The position numbers were made by a program, and so were the translations under genes. The notes beneath the pieces are model-generated. The model ran no database searches, had not been told where the DNA came from, and was given only the letters and a program-made list of their open reading frames with translations. 36,567 bases of DNA from Phycicoccus flavus (GTDB lineage Bacteria > Actinomycetota > Actinomycetes > Actinomycetales > Dermatophilaceae), in assembly GCF_004025965.2 (NCBI RefSeq), contig NZ_SAYU02000042.1:1-36567 (forward strand), given 5' to 3'. This document shows, one piece after another, positions 12,401 through 20,639 of this stretch (its first letter is position 1; each line of letters starts with the position of its first letter).

Positions 12401-13654
12401 TCAGAGCCGGATCCCGAGGACCGCGTCGACGGTGCGGGCGAGCAGCCCCGGGCCGGCCGGGTCCGAGCCATCACCGGCCAGCGTCCGCTCGCACCAGGCG
12501 TCGACGGCCGCCAGCGCCCGCGCGGTGTCGAGGTCGTCGGCGACGGCGGCCCGCACCTGGCCGGCGGCCTCGGCGGCCTCCACGCCCTCGTTGACCGAGA
12601 ACGCCTCGCGCCACCGCTCCAGCCGGGCCTGCGCGTCGGCGAGCAGCGCGTCGGCGTAGTCCCACTCGGTGCGGTAGTGCTGGGCCAGCAGCAGCAGCCG
12701 GACCGCCATCGGGTCGACGCCGTCCGCCCGCAGCCGGGAGACCAGGACGAGGTTGCCCTGGGACTTGCTCATCTTGCCGCCGTCGAGGCCCACCATCGCC
12801 TGGTGGACGTAGAGGCGGGCGAAGGTCGGGTCGCCCGTGGCCACGGCCGACTGGACGGCGCTCATCTCGTGGTGCGGGAAGACGAGGTCGGTGCCGCCGC
12901 CCTGGACGTCGAACGGGTGCCCGAGGTGGGCCAGGGCGATGGCGGTGCACTCGACGTGCCAGCCCGGGCGACCGGCGCCGAGCACGGTGTCCTCCCACGA
13001 CGGCTCGTCGGCCCGGGCGGCGCGCCAGAGCAGGGGGTCGAAGCGGCCGCGCTTCCCGGGCCGCTCGGGGTCGCCCCCGCGGTCGGCGAAGACCTCGTCC
13101 ATCTGCTCGGGCGACCAGTGCGAGACCTCGCCGAAGGTCGGCGCCGCCGCGAGGTCGAGGTAGACGTCCTCGCCGCTGCCCTCGCCGTCGGGCACGGGCA
13201 GGCGGTACGCGGAACCGGTGTCGAGCAGCCGCCGGACGACCTCGGTGATGGCGTCCATCGACTCCACGACGCCCTCGAAGGCGTCGGGCGGGATGACGGC
13301 CAGCGCGGTCATGTCCTCGCGGAACAGGTCGACCTCGGACGTCGCGAGCTCGCGCCAGTCCCGGCCGTCGCGGGCGGCCCGCTCGAGCAGGGGGTCGTCG
13401 ACGTCGGTGACGTTCTGCACGTACTCGACGCGGTGGCCGCTGTCGCGCAGGGCCCGGACGACGAGGTCGAAGGTGACGTAGGTGGCGGCGTGGCCGAGAT
13501 GGGTGGCGTCGTACGGGGTGATGCCGCAGACGTAGATGCGGGCGGTCTCGCCGGCGTCGACGGCCCGGACCTCGCCGGTGCTCGTGTCGTGGAGCCGGAG
13601 CGGCTCACCGTGACCGGGGACGGCGGGGACGAACGGTGGGGGCCACGACTTCAC
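12401..13654 (-). CDS. mshC: L-cysteine:1D-myo-inositol-2-amino-2-deoxy-glucoside ligase MshC
   Basis: 417 residues. It joins cysteine to GlcN-inositol using ATP, the third catalytic step towards mycothiol, the main actinobacterial thiol. It is a class I aminoacyl-tRNA synthetase homologue: Cys43 (zinc ligand), the H52-L-G-H55 signature, W-H-V-E-C (zinc), and K-M-S-K-S near 294-298. It is told apart from CysRS by I-T-P-Y-D-A-T-H-L-G-H in place of the CysRS P-T-V-Y-D form, by length, and by neighbours (PAC2, SCO1664, DUF3090). The GTG start is supported by TAGGCT (13661-13666) ending 6 nt upstream. It is followed by the autoregulated merR gene. Confidence 0.96.
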   Translation of the reverse strand: MKSWPPPFVPAVPGHGEPLRLHDTSTGEVRAVDAGETARIYVCGITPYDATHLGHAATYVTFDLVVRALRDSGHRVEYVQNVTDVDDPLLERAARDGRDWRELATSEVDLFREDMTALAVIPPDAFEGVVESMDAITEVVRRLLDTGSAYRLPVPDGEGSGEDVYLDLAAAPTFGEVSHWSPEQMDEVFADRGGDPERPGKRGRFDPLLWRAARADEPSWEDTVLGAGRPGWHVECTAIALAHLGHPFDVQGGGTDLVFPHHEMSAVQSAVATGDPTFARLYVHQAMVGLDGGKMSKSQGNLVLVSRLRADGVDPMAVRLLLLAQHYRTEWDYADALLADAQARLERWREAFSVNEGVEAAEAAGQVRAAVADDLDTARALAAVDAWCERTLAGDGSDPAGPGLLARTVDAVLGIRL

Positions 13655-13677
13655 GGGGGGAGCCTACGGGCAGCCGC

Positions 13678-14481
13678 CTACAGCGCGGGCCAGGGGATGG
13701 CGGGCCACCCGCCGCGGGGCCGGGGGTGGGTGCGCCGGCGCAGCAGCATGGTCACGCGGTGCCGCAGCGCCCCGACCTCGTCGACGGTGAGCAAGGGGGC
13801 GAGGTCGTCGGTCAGCCCGTCGGCCAGGGCGGCGTCGAGCCGGTCCAGCCGCTCGAGGTCCGCCTCGGGCAGCTCGTCGCCGGCCCAGCCCCACAGCACG
13901 GTGCGCAGCTTGGGCTCGACGGACAGGCTCACCCCGTGGTCGCAGCCGCGCACGACGTCGCCGTCGCGCAGGACGTGGCTCCCCTTGCGGTCGGAGTTGT
14001 TGAGCGCGGCGTCCAGGACGGCGACGGTCCGCAGGACCGGCTCCGGGCTGTGCGCGACGACGACCGGCTCGCCGTAGGTCGACTCGCCCTCGAGGACGAC
14101 GAGCCAGCCGTCGGGCACCTCGGCGGGGTCGAGGACGTCGACGAGCGGGTCGGGCTCGAGGCCGGCGGTGTCCCCCACCCACAGCTGCACCGACCCGCGC
14201 CCGAGCGGCCCGGAGCGCAGCACGGTCGGCGGGACGACGCCGAACCCGCCGGCCTCGCTCACGAGGTAGGCGGCGCGCTCGCGCTCGACGAGCGTGCCGT
14301 CCGGGTAGTCCCAGAGGCGGCGCTCGGTGGCCTGCGGCTTGTGGATGGCGAGCAGGCCGTCGGCGGGGTCACCGACCTGGCACAGCAGCGCGCCGTTGGA
14401 GGACCCGGAGATGCGCCCGAGAGGGGTCAGCTCCCCTCGGGTCAGGACCTCCTCGAGGTCAGCGCCGGTACCCGTTGGCAC
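13678..14481 (-). CDS. SCO1664-family atypical kinase-like protein
   Basis: 267 residues. The family is annotated only by its Streptomyces member; a PI3/4-kinase-like fold is indicated. Visible: a Gly/Ser loop with S-G-S-S-N (25-29), a candidate ATP-binding Lys48 in I-H-K-P, a catalytic-loop-like stretch D157-A-A-L-N-N162-S-D164-R165, and a D181-H182-G183 motif in the DFG position. No substrate is known. The gene overlaps DUF3090 by 23 bp, starting (GTG) within its last codons, so translation is probably coupled and the two proteins likely work together. mshC follows 23 bp downstream. Confidence 0.88.
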   Translation of the reverse strand: MPTGTGADLEEVLTRGELTPLGRISGSSNGALLCQVGDPADGLLAIHKPQATERRLWDYPDGTLVERERAAYLVSEAGGFGVVPPTVLRSGPLGRGSVQLWVGDTAGLEPDPLVDVLDPAEVPDGWLVVLEGESTYGEPVVVAHSPEPVLRTVAVLDAALNNSDRKGSHVLRDGDVVRGCDHGVSLSVEPKLRTVLWGWAGDELPEADLERLDRLDAALADGLTDDLAPLLTVDEVGALRHRVTMLLRRRTHPRPRGGWPAIPWPAL

Positions 14482-14968
14482 GGGGGCAGATGTGGCCGGT
14501 GGGGTCGAGCGGCTGGCCGCAGAACGGGCAGGCGGGCCGACCGGCGGCGATGACCTTGCCGCAGCGGCGCGCGAAGGCCCGGGCGGACTCGGGCGGGAGG
14601 ACGACGCGGAGGGTCTGCAGGGTGCCCTCCTCGACCTCCTCCGGGTCCTGGTCGTGGCACTCGATGACGAGGACGAGCCGGTCGGGGTCCCAGGCGAGGC
14701 TCAGGGTGTCGACCCGGAACTCGTCCTCGATGGGCACGGTGAGGGGGTCGGTGTCGCCGTCGCCGAGCGGCTCGGTGGCCGTGCCCTCGGCGTGGGCGTC
14801 GAGGAGGTCGTTGACCCGGTCGGCGAGGACGCTGACCTGCACCTTCTCCAGGGACACCGAGACGACGCGACCGTCGCCGGTGGCCTGGAGGAAGAACGTG
14901 CGGCCGCCCGGCGGGCCCACGGTGCCGGCGACGAAGCGCTCCGGCGGGTCGAAGACGGTGGCTGGCAT
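14459..14968 (-). CDS. DUF3090 family protein with C-terminal zinc-ribbon-like motif
   Basis: 169 residues, the usual size. The opening F-x-P-P-E-R-F-V-A-G-T-V-G-x-P-G-x-R-x-F-F-L-Q-A and the tail C-P-F-C-x10-C-P-R-A-N-G are diagnostic. The tail has three Cys and one His that could bind zinc. Function unknown; present almost only in actinobacteria, in this neighbourhood. TAGGGT (14975-14980) ends 6 nt before the ATG. It lies between the phosphomutase (upstream) and the SCO1664-family gene, with which it overlaps by 23 bp. Confidence 0.93.
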   Translation of the reverse strand: MPATVFDPPERFVAGTVGPPGGRTFFLQATGDGRVVSVSLEKVQVSVLADRVNDLLDAHAEGTATEPLGDGDTDPLTVPIEDEFRVDTLSLAWDPDRLVLVIECHDQDPEEVEEGTLQTLRVVLPPESARAFARRCGKVIAAGRPACPFCGQPLDPTGHICPRANGYRR

Positions 14969-15009
14969 GTGTCCACCCTAGATCGCGGACGGCGGCGTCC
15001 GGCGTCCGG

Positions 15010-15702
15010 TCAGCCCGCCGCGCCGCCGACCGTGGAGTCCCCGGGCGCGTGGTCCTTGGGCGTCGCGACCAGCGGGGCCAGCTCGCCCTCGGCGGTGTTG
15101 CTCGCGAGGAGCACCATGCGGGTGCTCGTCACGTGGACGGCGGTGACGGTCCCGGGGTCGACCCGGACGCGCTGGAGACCGGCCACCCCGGCGCCGACGG
15201 CCTCGGCGACGACCGCCTTGATGGGGTCGCCGTGGCTCACCGCCACCCAGACCGCGCTCTTGCCGTGCTCCTCCTCGACCTGCGCGTCCAGGGCCCGGAC
15301 GCCGCCGACGACCCGCGCGGCCATCTCGCCCAGCGACTCGGCGGCGTACTGCTCCGACGGCGGGAACACCGCGGCGGCGGGGTCGTCCTGGATGGTCCGC
15401 CACAGCGGGTCCTTCGCGGCCTCCGAGAGCGGCCGGCCGGTCCACGCGCCGTAGTGGCACTCCCCGATCCGGTCGTCGGTGCTCGCCTCGAGGCCGGGCA
15501 GGGCGAGCGCGACGGTCTCGCGGCAGCGCTGCAGCGGGCTGGAGAAGGCCCGGGCCACGTCCAGCGGCGCCAGCCGGGCCGCGACCCGCTCCGCCTGGGT
15601 GCGGCCGGTGTCGGTGAGGCCCACGCCCTCGGTCCAGCCCGCGAGCACCCCGGCCGCGTTGGCGCTGGAGTGCCCGTGCCGGATCAACAGGACGATGGCC
15701 AC
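15010..15702 (-). CDS. MSMEG_4193-type histidine phosphatase/phosphomutase
   Basis: 230 residues. Histidine-phosphatase fold with catalytic R8-H9-G10, the E-x-x-Y-G-A-W segment and S-H-G-D near the C-terminus. Related to phosphoglycerate mutases and acid phosphatases, but this actinobacterial group has no assigned substrate. The chosen GTG places the first beta strand directly before R-H-G and lies 8 nt after TAGAGT (15711-15716); a longer ORF would run through that promoter. First gene of the leftward group with DUF3090, the SCO1664-family gene and mshC; 61 bp separate it from divergent corA. Confidence 0.9.
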   Translation of the reverse strand: MAIVLLIRHGHSSANAAGVLAGWTEGVGLTDTGRTQAERVAARLAPLDVARAFSSPLQRCRETVALALPGLEASTDDRIGECHYGAWTGRPLSEAAKDPLWRTIQDDPAAAVFPPSEQYAAESLGEMAARVVGGVRALDAQVEEEHGKSAVWVAVSHGDPIKAVVAEAVGAGVAGLQRVRVDPGTVTAVHVTSTRMVLLASNTAEGELAPLVATPKDHAPGDSTVGGAAG

Positions 15703-15763
15703 GTCGGGACACTCTAGGCGTGCCCGGCTCCGCCGCCGACCGGCGTCGCCCACAATGGCCTGC

Positions 15764-16753
15764 GTGATCGTCGACCGCGCCATCTACGAGGACGGGCACC
15801 GCCGTGACTGCGGCGACCTGTCCGACGAGCTCGCCATGCTCCGGCGCGACGCCGGCAGCGGCGACTTCCTCTGGATCGGGCTCAAGGACCCCACCCAGGA
15901 GGAGTTCGACGCCGTCGACACCGAGCTCGGCCTGCACCCGCTGGCCGTCGAGGACGCCGTCGAGTCCGGCGGCGACGGACGGCAGCGGGCCAAGGTCGAG
16001 CTCTACGACGACACCGTCTTCGTCGTCCTGAAGCCCCTGCGCTACATCGACCGCACCTCGGACATCGAGACCGGCGAGCTCATGGTCTTCGTCGGCGACC
16101 GGTTCGTCGTCACGGTCCGCCGCGGCGAGGTGAGCCCGCTCTCCGGGATCCGGGCGCAGATCGAGTCCGACCCCGAGCGGCTGCGCCTCGGCCCGCTCGC
16201 CGTGCTCCACGCCGTCCTGGACCGGGTCGTCGACGCCTACCTCGCGATCGACGACGAGGTCGCGACCGACCTGGACCAGATGGAGCGGACCGTCTTCTCG
16301 GACGCGCGCACCGACACCCGCGCCATCTACCGGCTGAAGCGCGAGGTGCTCGAGTTCCGGCGGGCCGTCGTGCCGCTGGACGAGCCGCTGAAGATGCTCT
16401 ACGCCTCGCCCCGCTCCCCCGTCCCGGAGGGCGAGCTGCGGCTGCTGCTGCGCGACGTCGCCGACCACCTGCACGCGGTCATCGACCACGTCGAGTCCTA
16501 CGACAGCCTGCTCTCGGGCATCCTCGACGCCCACCTCGCGCAGGTGTCGGTCCAGCAGAACGACGACATGCGCAAGATCTCGGCCTGGGTGGCCATCGCG
16601 GCCGTCCCCACGCTCATCGCCGGGATCTTCGGGATGAACTTCACGAACATGCCGGAGCTCAAGCTGACCTACGGCTTCCCGCTGACCCTGCTCGCCATGG
16701 CGCTCGTGTGCGGGGGGCTGTTCGCCGCGTTCAAGCGGGCCGGCTGGCTCTGA
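15764..16753 (+). CDS. corA: CorA-family magnesium/cobalt transporter
   Basis: 329 residues. A long cytoplasmic alpha/beta and helical N-terminal part is followed by two membrane helices near the C-terminus, with the G-M-N selectivity motif (F-G-M-N-F) after the first and the short M-P-E-L loop next to it. Pentameric channel for Mg2+ or related divalent ions. An ATG lies three codons upstream (15755), but the GTG at 15764 gives the common actinobacterial start M-I-V-D and sits 7 nt after CACAAT (15751-15756), a good -10; the ATG would overlap that hexamer. Converges on uppP with a 13-bp gap. Confidence 0.94.
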   Translation: MIVDRAIYEDGHRRDCGDLSDELAMLRRDAGSGDFLWIGLKDPTQEEFDAVDTELGLHPLAVEDAVESGGDGRQRAKVELYDDTVFVVLKPLRYIDRTSDIETGELMVFVGDRFVVTVRRGEVSPLSGIRAQIESDPERLRLGPLAVLHAVLDRVVDAYLAIDDEVATDLDQMERTVFSDARTDTRAIYRLKREVLEFRRAVVPLDEPLKMLYASPRSPVPEGELRLLLRDVADHLHAVIDHVESYDSLLSGILDAHLAQVSVQQNDDMRKISAWVAIAAVPTLIAGIFGMNFTNMPELKLTYGFPLTLLAMALVCGGLFAAFKRAGWL

Positions 16754-16766
16754 GGCCGGCCGCCGG

Positions 16767-17630
16767 TCAGGTCGCGGAGATCCAGCCCGAGGACAGCGCC
16801 ACGACGAGCACCGCCCCGAGGGCCACGCGGTACCAGACGAACGGGCGCAGCGAGTTCGTCGCGACGAACCGCAGCAGCCACGCGATGGAGGCGTAGGCGA
16901 CCGCGAAGGCGACGAGGATGCCGACGAGCATCTGCCCCACCCCGAGGGCGCCGAGGTCGTCGCGCGCCTGGAGGAGCTCGAAGAGCCCCGCGGCGGTGAG
17001 GGCCGGGATGGCCATGAAGAAGGACAGCTCGGTGGCGGTGACCCGGTTGATGCCGCGCAGGAGGCCGGCCGAGATCGTCGCGCCGGAGCGGGAGACGCCG
17101 GGGACGAGGGCGAAGCACTGGACGAGCCCGATGACGAGGCCGTCGACGAGGGTGACCCCGCTCTCGCCCCGCTGGCGGCCCTCGCGCTGGAGCACGTCGT
17201 GACGCTGCTCGGCGACCCAGATGACGGCGCTCCAGACGATGAGTCCGATGGCCACGACCCACAGGGTGCGCAGCGGGCCGGAGATGAGGTCGCGGGCGAG
17301 GAAGCCGACGACGCCGACCGGGAGCGACCCGACGACGACCGCCCAGGCCAGGCCGTAGTCGCGGTCCTCGCGGGCCGGGGCGGAGGACAGCCCCCGCACC
17401 CAGGCGAGGAAGAGCCGGGCGATCTTCTTCGCGAAGAAGATGAAGGTCGCGGCGATGGCGCCGATCTGGATGATCGCCGTGTACGCCGTGACGGCCCGGT
17501 CGTCGACCGGCAGCCCGAGCAGGTGCTCGGCGATCGTCAGGTGTCCGGTCGAGGAGATGGGGAGGAACTCGGTGAGTCCCTCGACGATCCCGAGGACGAC
17601 GGCTTGCAGGTACGAGAGCTCGACGGGCAC
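16767..17630 (-). CDS. uppP: Undecaprenyl-diphosphatase UppP (BacA)
   Basis: 287 residues, multi-pass membrane protein. It removes a phosphate from undecaprenyl diphosphate to recycle the lipid carrier for peptidoglycan and other wall polymers, and confers bacitracin tolerance when abundant. Family motifs are complete: E17-G-L-T-E21-F-L-P-I-S26-S27-T-G-H30 and P-G-V-S-R-S-G. The GTG start lies 6 nt after TAGAGT (17637-17642). In M. tuberculosis the homologue also lies in the phosphomutase/DUF3090 neighbourhood; here corA intervenes. Confidence 0.96.
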   Translation of the reverse strand: MPVELSYLQAVVLGIVEGLTEFLPISSTGHLTIAEHLLGLPVDDRAVTAYTAIIQIGAIAATFIFFAKKIARLFLAWVRGLSSAPAREDRDYGLAWAVVVGSLPVGVVGFLARDLISGPLRTLWVVAIGLIVWSAVIWVAEQRHDVLQREGRQRGESGVTLVDGLVIGLVQCFALVPGVSRSGATISAGLLRGINRVTATELSFFMAIPALTAAGLFELLQARDDLGALGVGQMLVGILVAFAVAYASIAWLLRFVATNSLRPFVWYRVALGAVLVVALSSGWISAT

Positions 17631-17673
17631 GCGCAGACTCTAGGGGTGCCCCCTGTGCCGGCGCTGTGGCGGG

Positions 17674-18723
17674 TCAGCCGCCGACGACCTCGGCCATGAG
17701 GCGCAGGGTGGCGAGCCGGTGCTCGGTGCTCGGGGCGTACGGGGCGACGGACAGGGTCGTCACGCCCGCGTCGGCGTAGCGGCCCACCCGCTCGGCGATC
17801 CGCTCCGGCGGACCGAGCAGCGCAGTGGCGTCGGCCAGCTCGAACGGGACGGCCGCGGCGGCGTCCCGGGGCCGTCCGGCGAGGTACAGGTCCTGGATCT
17901 CGTCGGCCGCCTCCTCGAAGCCCATGGACCGGGCGAGGCGGTTGTAGAAGTTCTGCTCCCGGCTGCCCATGCCGCCGATGTAGAGGGCGGTGTACGGGGC
18001 GACCGCGGCCCGGGCGGCGTCGAGGTCGTCGGTGACGACGACCGGCACGCTGGCGACGACGTCGAAGCCGTCCATCGGGTCCTCGGGCGTGCCGCGTCCG
18101 GCGGCGGCCCGGGCCTCGCGCACGGTGCCGAGGTGCTCCCCGGAGTGCTCGGGCGAGAGGAAGATCGCGAGCCAGCCGTCGGCGACCTCGCCGGCCAGCG
18201 CGAGGTTCTTCGGGCCGACCGCGGCGAGGTAGACCGGCAGGTCGGGCCGTGGCGGGTGGATCGTCAGCCGCAGCGCCTTGCCCGGTCCGTCCGGGAGGGG
18301 CAGGGTGAAGTGCCTCCCGTCGTACTCGACCTTCTCGCGGCGCAGGGCGGCCCGGACGATGTCGACGTACTCGCGGGTGCGGCCGAGCGGTGCCGCGAAG
18401 GGCACCCCGTGCCAGCCCTCGCTGACCTGGGGCCCCGAGACGCCGAGCCCGAGCAGGAAGCGTCCGCCGGAGAGGGTGTCGAGGGTCGCGGCGGTCATCG
18501 CCGTCATCGCCGGGGTGCGGGCCGGGATCTGCATGACGCCGGCGCCGAGGCCGATGCGCTCGGTCTGCGCGGCGAGCCAGGCCAGCACCGTGGGGCTGTC
18601 CGAGCCGTACGCCTCGGCGACCCACACCGAGGCGTACCCCAGGCGGTCGGCCTCCTGGACGAGGTCGAGGAGGTCCTCCCCCATGCCCATGCCTGCATAC
18701 CCACCGGCGAGTCCGAGACGCAT
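17674..18723 (-). CDS. Luciferase-like F420-dependent oxidoreductase
   Basis: 349 residues. Bacterial luciferase-type TIM barrel: R-L-G-L start, the W-V-A-E segment, I-G-L-G-A-G-V, a typical G-G-R-F-x-L-G-L-G-V-S-G-P loop near residue 90, and P-V-Y-L-A-A-V-G-P-K-N in the middle. Actinobacterial members mostly use cofactor F420 for hydride transfer to lipids, quinones or xenobiotics; the substrate here is unknown and FMN use is not excluded. The ATG is preferred over a longer ORF because the barrel begins there and TAGCCT (18731-18736) ends 7 nt upstream. Diverges from the MerR-VOC gene. Confidence 0.9.
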   Translation of the reverse strand: MRLGLAGGYAGMGMGEDLLDLVQEADRLGYASVWVAEAYGSDSPTVLAWLAAQTERIGLGAGVMQIPARTPAMTAMTAATLDTLSGGRFLLGLGVSGPQVSEGWHGVPFAAPLGRTREYVDIVRAALRREKVEYDGRHFTLPLPDGPGKALRLTIHPPRPDLPVYLAAVGPKNLALAGEVADGWLAIFLSPEHSGEHLGTVREARAAAGRGTPEDPMDGFDVVASVPVVVTDDLDAARAAVAPYTALYIGGMGSREQNFYNRLARSMGFEEAADEIQDLYLAGRPRDAAAAVPFELADATALLGPPERIAERVGRYADAGVTTLSVAPYAPSTEHRLATLRLMAEVVGG

Positions 18724-18784
18724 GACGGGCAGGCTAGCCGGTGCGCCGGCTCGCCCGCCCCGTCCCGCGGCCCGGGTGGAGGTG

Positions 18785-18815
18785 TTGCTCCTCACGCGAC
18801 GTGAGGTCGTAGCGT
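18785..18815 (+). promoter_or_regulatory. MerR-type 19-bp-spacer promoter and perfect operator of the MerR-VOC gene
   Basis: TTGCTC (18785-18790) and TAGCGT (18810-18815) are exactly 19 bp apart. A perfect dyad CCTCAC-GCGAC-GTGAGG lies at 18790-18806, centred in the spacer. The -10 ends 8 nt before the ATG. This is a textbook MerR-activated promoter and predicts autoregulation. It may also affect the divergent F420 oxidoreductase gene, whose start is only 61 bp away. Confidence 0.8.
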
Positions 18816-18823
18816 CCCGCGGC

Positions 18824-19624
18824 ATGGACACCGAGGACATCCGTGGGCTGGGCATCGGCGACGTCGCCGGGAGGACCGGGACGACCGAGCGGACGCTGCG
18901 CTACTACGAGGAGCTGGGGCTGCTCGCCCCGCGCCGGGACGCGGGTGGGCGGCGCCGCTACGACGCGGCCGACCTCGACACGCTCTACCGGGTCCGGGTG
19001 CAGCGCGAGCTGGGGACGCCCCTGGCCGACGTCGACCCGGCCGCGGGCGACCTGCTGGCCCTCACCACCCGCCACCTCGCCGAGCTCGACGACCGCCTCG
19101 CCGCGCTGACCCGGCAGCGGGAGCGGGTCCGCGCCGCGGAGGACCGGCTGCTCGGCGGCGGCGCGCCCACCGCGGAGGAGCTGCTCGGGCTGCTCGTCGG
19201 CTTCGCCCCCGAGGACCCGGCCGTCGTGCGGAGCGTGTCGCTGCTCGTCTACCGGGACGTCGCGGCCGCCCACCACTGGCTGGTCGAGACCTTCGGCCTC
19301 GGCGCCGGTCCCCTCCACCGTGGCGACGACGGTGTGGCGCACCTCGGGGTCCTGCGGGCCGGCGACCACGAGGTGTGGCTGCACTCGGAGTACCCGGCAG
19401 GGCGGCTGGCGTCGCCGGTGACCACGGACGGCACGACGACCGCCTCGCTCGCCGTCCACGTCGACGACGTGGACGCCCACCACGCCCGGGCGGCCGCCGC
19501 CGGCGCGGGGGTCGACTACCCGCCGGTCGACCAGCCCTACGGCTACCGCGAGTACGGCGCCCGTGACCTCGAGGGCCACCTGTGGTCCTTCCAGCACCCC
19601 CTGCGGGAGGGCGCCGCCGGCTGA
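18824..19624 (+). CDS. MerR-family regulator fused to a VOC (glyoxalase-like) domain
   Basis: 266 residues. The N-terminal MerR winged helix (about 8-75: I-G-D-V-A-G-R-T-G-T-T-E-R-T-L-R-Y-Y-E-E-L-G-L-L) and dimer helix (about 80-115) are followed by a single VOC module (about 135-260) with V-Y-R-D-V-A-A-A-H-H-W-L, H-V-D-D-V-D-A-H and a G-Y-R-E-Y-G-A-R-D-L-E-G-H-L-W end. VOC domains act in dioxygenases, glyoxalases and as antibiotic-sequestering proteins. Here the module probably serves as ligand-binding sensor. The last His-Leu-Trp and Glu resemble metal ligands, so a metal or small-molecule complex is possible. No adjacent resistance gene identifies the ligand. Start fixed by domain onset and promoter spacing. 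Confidence 0.9.
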   Translation: MDTEDIRGLGIGDVAGRTGTTERTLRYYEELGLLAPRRDAGGRRRYDAADLDTLYRVRVQRELGTPLADVDPAAGDLLALTTRHLAELDDRLAALTRQRERVRAAEDRLLGGGAPTAEELLGLLVGFAPEDPAVVRSVSLLVYRDVAAAHHWLVETFGLGAGPLHRGDDGVAHLGVLRAGDHEVWLHSEYPAGRLASPVTTDGTTTASLAVHVDDVDAHHARAAAAGAGVDYPPVDQPYGYREYGARDLEGHLWSFQHPLREGAAG

Positions 19625-19670
19625 GAGCGCCTGCGCCGGAGGGCGAGCCGGGCGGGATAGGGTCGCGCCC

Positions 19671-20615
19671 ATGCAGACCCGCCGGCTCGGGGCCACCGGG
19701 CTCACCGTGTCGCGGCTCGCGCTGGGGACGATGGCGTGGGGCACCCGGACCTCCGCCGAGGACGCCCGGGACCTGCTCACGACCTTCCGCGCCGCGGGCG
19801 GCACCCTGGTCGACACCGCGCACGGCTACGCGGGCGGCGCGTCCGAGGAGATCCTCGGCGAGCTGCTGGCCGGCCCGGACCGCGACGAGGTCGTCCTCGT
19901 CACCAAGGCCGGGATCAGCCGCGCCACCGGCGAGCGGGTCGTCGACTGCTCGCGGGGGACGATGCTGCGCCAGCTCGACGCCTCCCTGGAGCGGCTGCGC
20001 ACCGGCCACGTCGACGTCTGGCTCGCGCACACCTGGGACGAGGACACCCCGCTGGAGGAGACGGTTTCGGCGCTCGAGCACGCCTGGCGCACCGGCCGGG
20101 CCCGCTACGTCGGGGTGTCCAACCACGTCGGCTGGCAGGCGGCCCGCACGATGTCGCTGCTCGCCGAGGCCGGGGTGCCGCTGGCGGCCAACTCCGTCGA
20201 GTACAGCCTCGTCGAGCGCCGCCCGGAGCGCGAGCTCGTCGCCGCGGCCCGGGCCCTGGGCTTCGGACTCCTGCCGTGGTCGCCGGTCGGCCGCGGGGTG
20301 CTCTCCGGGCGCTACCGGACGGGGGTGCCCGCGGACTCGCGGCTGGCGTCGAGCGAGTTCGCCCGCTTCACCGGCCGGCACGCCGGAGACCACACCGCCG
20401 GGGTCGTCGAGGCCGTGCGCACCGCCGCCGACGGCCTCGGGGTCCCGCCCGCCGTCGTCGCGCTCACCTGGGTCCGGGACCGCCCCGGTGTCGTCGCGCC
20501 CGTCGTCGGCCCCCGCACGCCCGGGCAGCTGGCCGCGCTGCTGACCTCCGAGGACGTCGAGCTGCCGCCCCAGATCGTCGACGCGCTCGACGAGGTGTCG
20601 GTCGACCACGCCTGA
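19671..20615 (+). CDS. Aldo/keto reductase
   Basis: 314 residues. NADPH-dependent (beta/alpha)8 reductase of carbonyl compounds. Visible: L-G-x-T-G-L-x-V-S-R-L-x-L-G-T-M start, the D-T-A-x-x-Y motif (catalytic Asp and Tyr), Lys in V-T-K-A-G, His in L-A-H-T-W-D, G-V-S-N-H and P-W-S-P-V-G-R-G-V-L. This is the YajO/IolS-like general group; the substrate cannot be assigned. ATG at 19671 lies 7 nt after TAGGGT (19658-19663), predicting a leaderless start; in-frame upstream starts lie in the MerR-VOC gene. Converges on the acidic protein gene with a 24-bp gap. Confidence 0.93.
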   Translation: MQTRRLGATGLTVSRLALGTMAWGTRTSAEDARDLLTTFRAAGGTLVDTAHGYAGGASEEILGELLAGPDRDEVVLVTKAGISRATGERVVDCSRGTMLRQLDASLERLRTGHVDVWLAHTWDEDTPLEETVSALEHAWRTGRARYVGVSNHVGWQAARTMSLLAEAGVPLAANSVEYSLVERRPERELVAAARALGFGLLPWSPVGRGVLSGRYRTGVPADSRLASSEFARFTGRHAGDHTAGVVEAVRTAADGLGVPPAVVALTWVRDRPGVVAPVVGPRTPGQLAALLTSEDVELPPQIVDALDEVSVDHA

Positions 20616-20639
20616 GCCGGACGGGGCCGGCCGCGGAGG

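Noticed and set aside
15755-15757. ATG as start of corA
   Set aside because: It overlaps the likely -10 (CACAAT). The GTG nine bases on fits a leaderless start and the family N-terminus M-I-V-D.
16750-16770. Terminator between corA and uppP
   Set aside because: CTGA/TCAG plus inner CCGG pairs make only a weak, interrupted stem; not enough to list as a feature.
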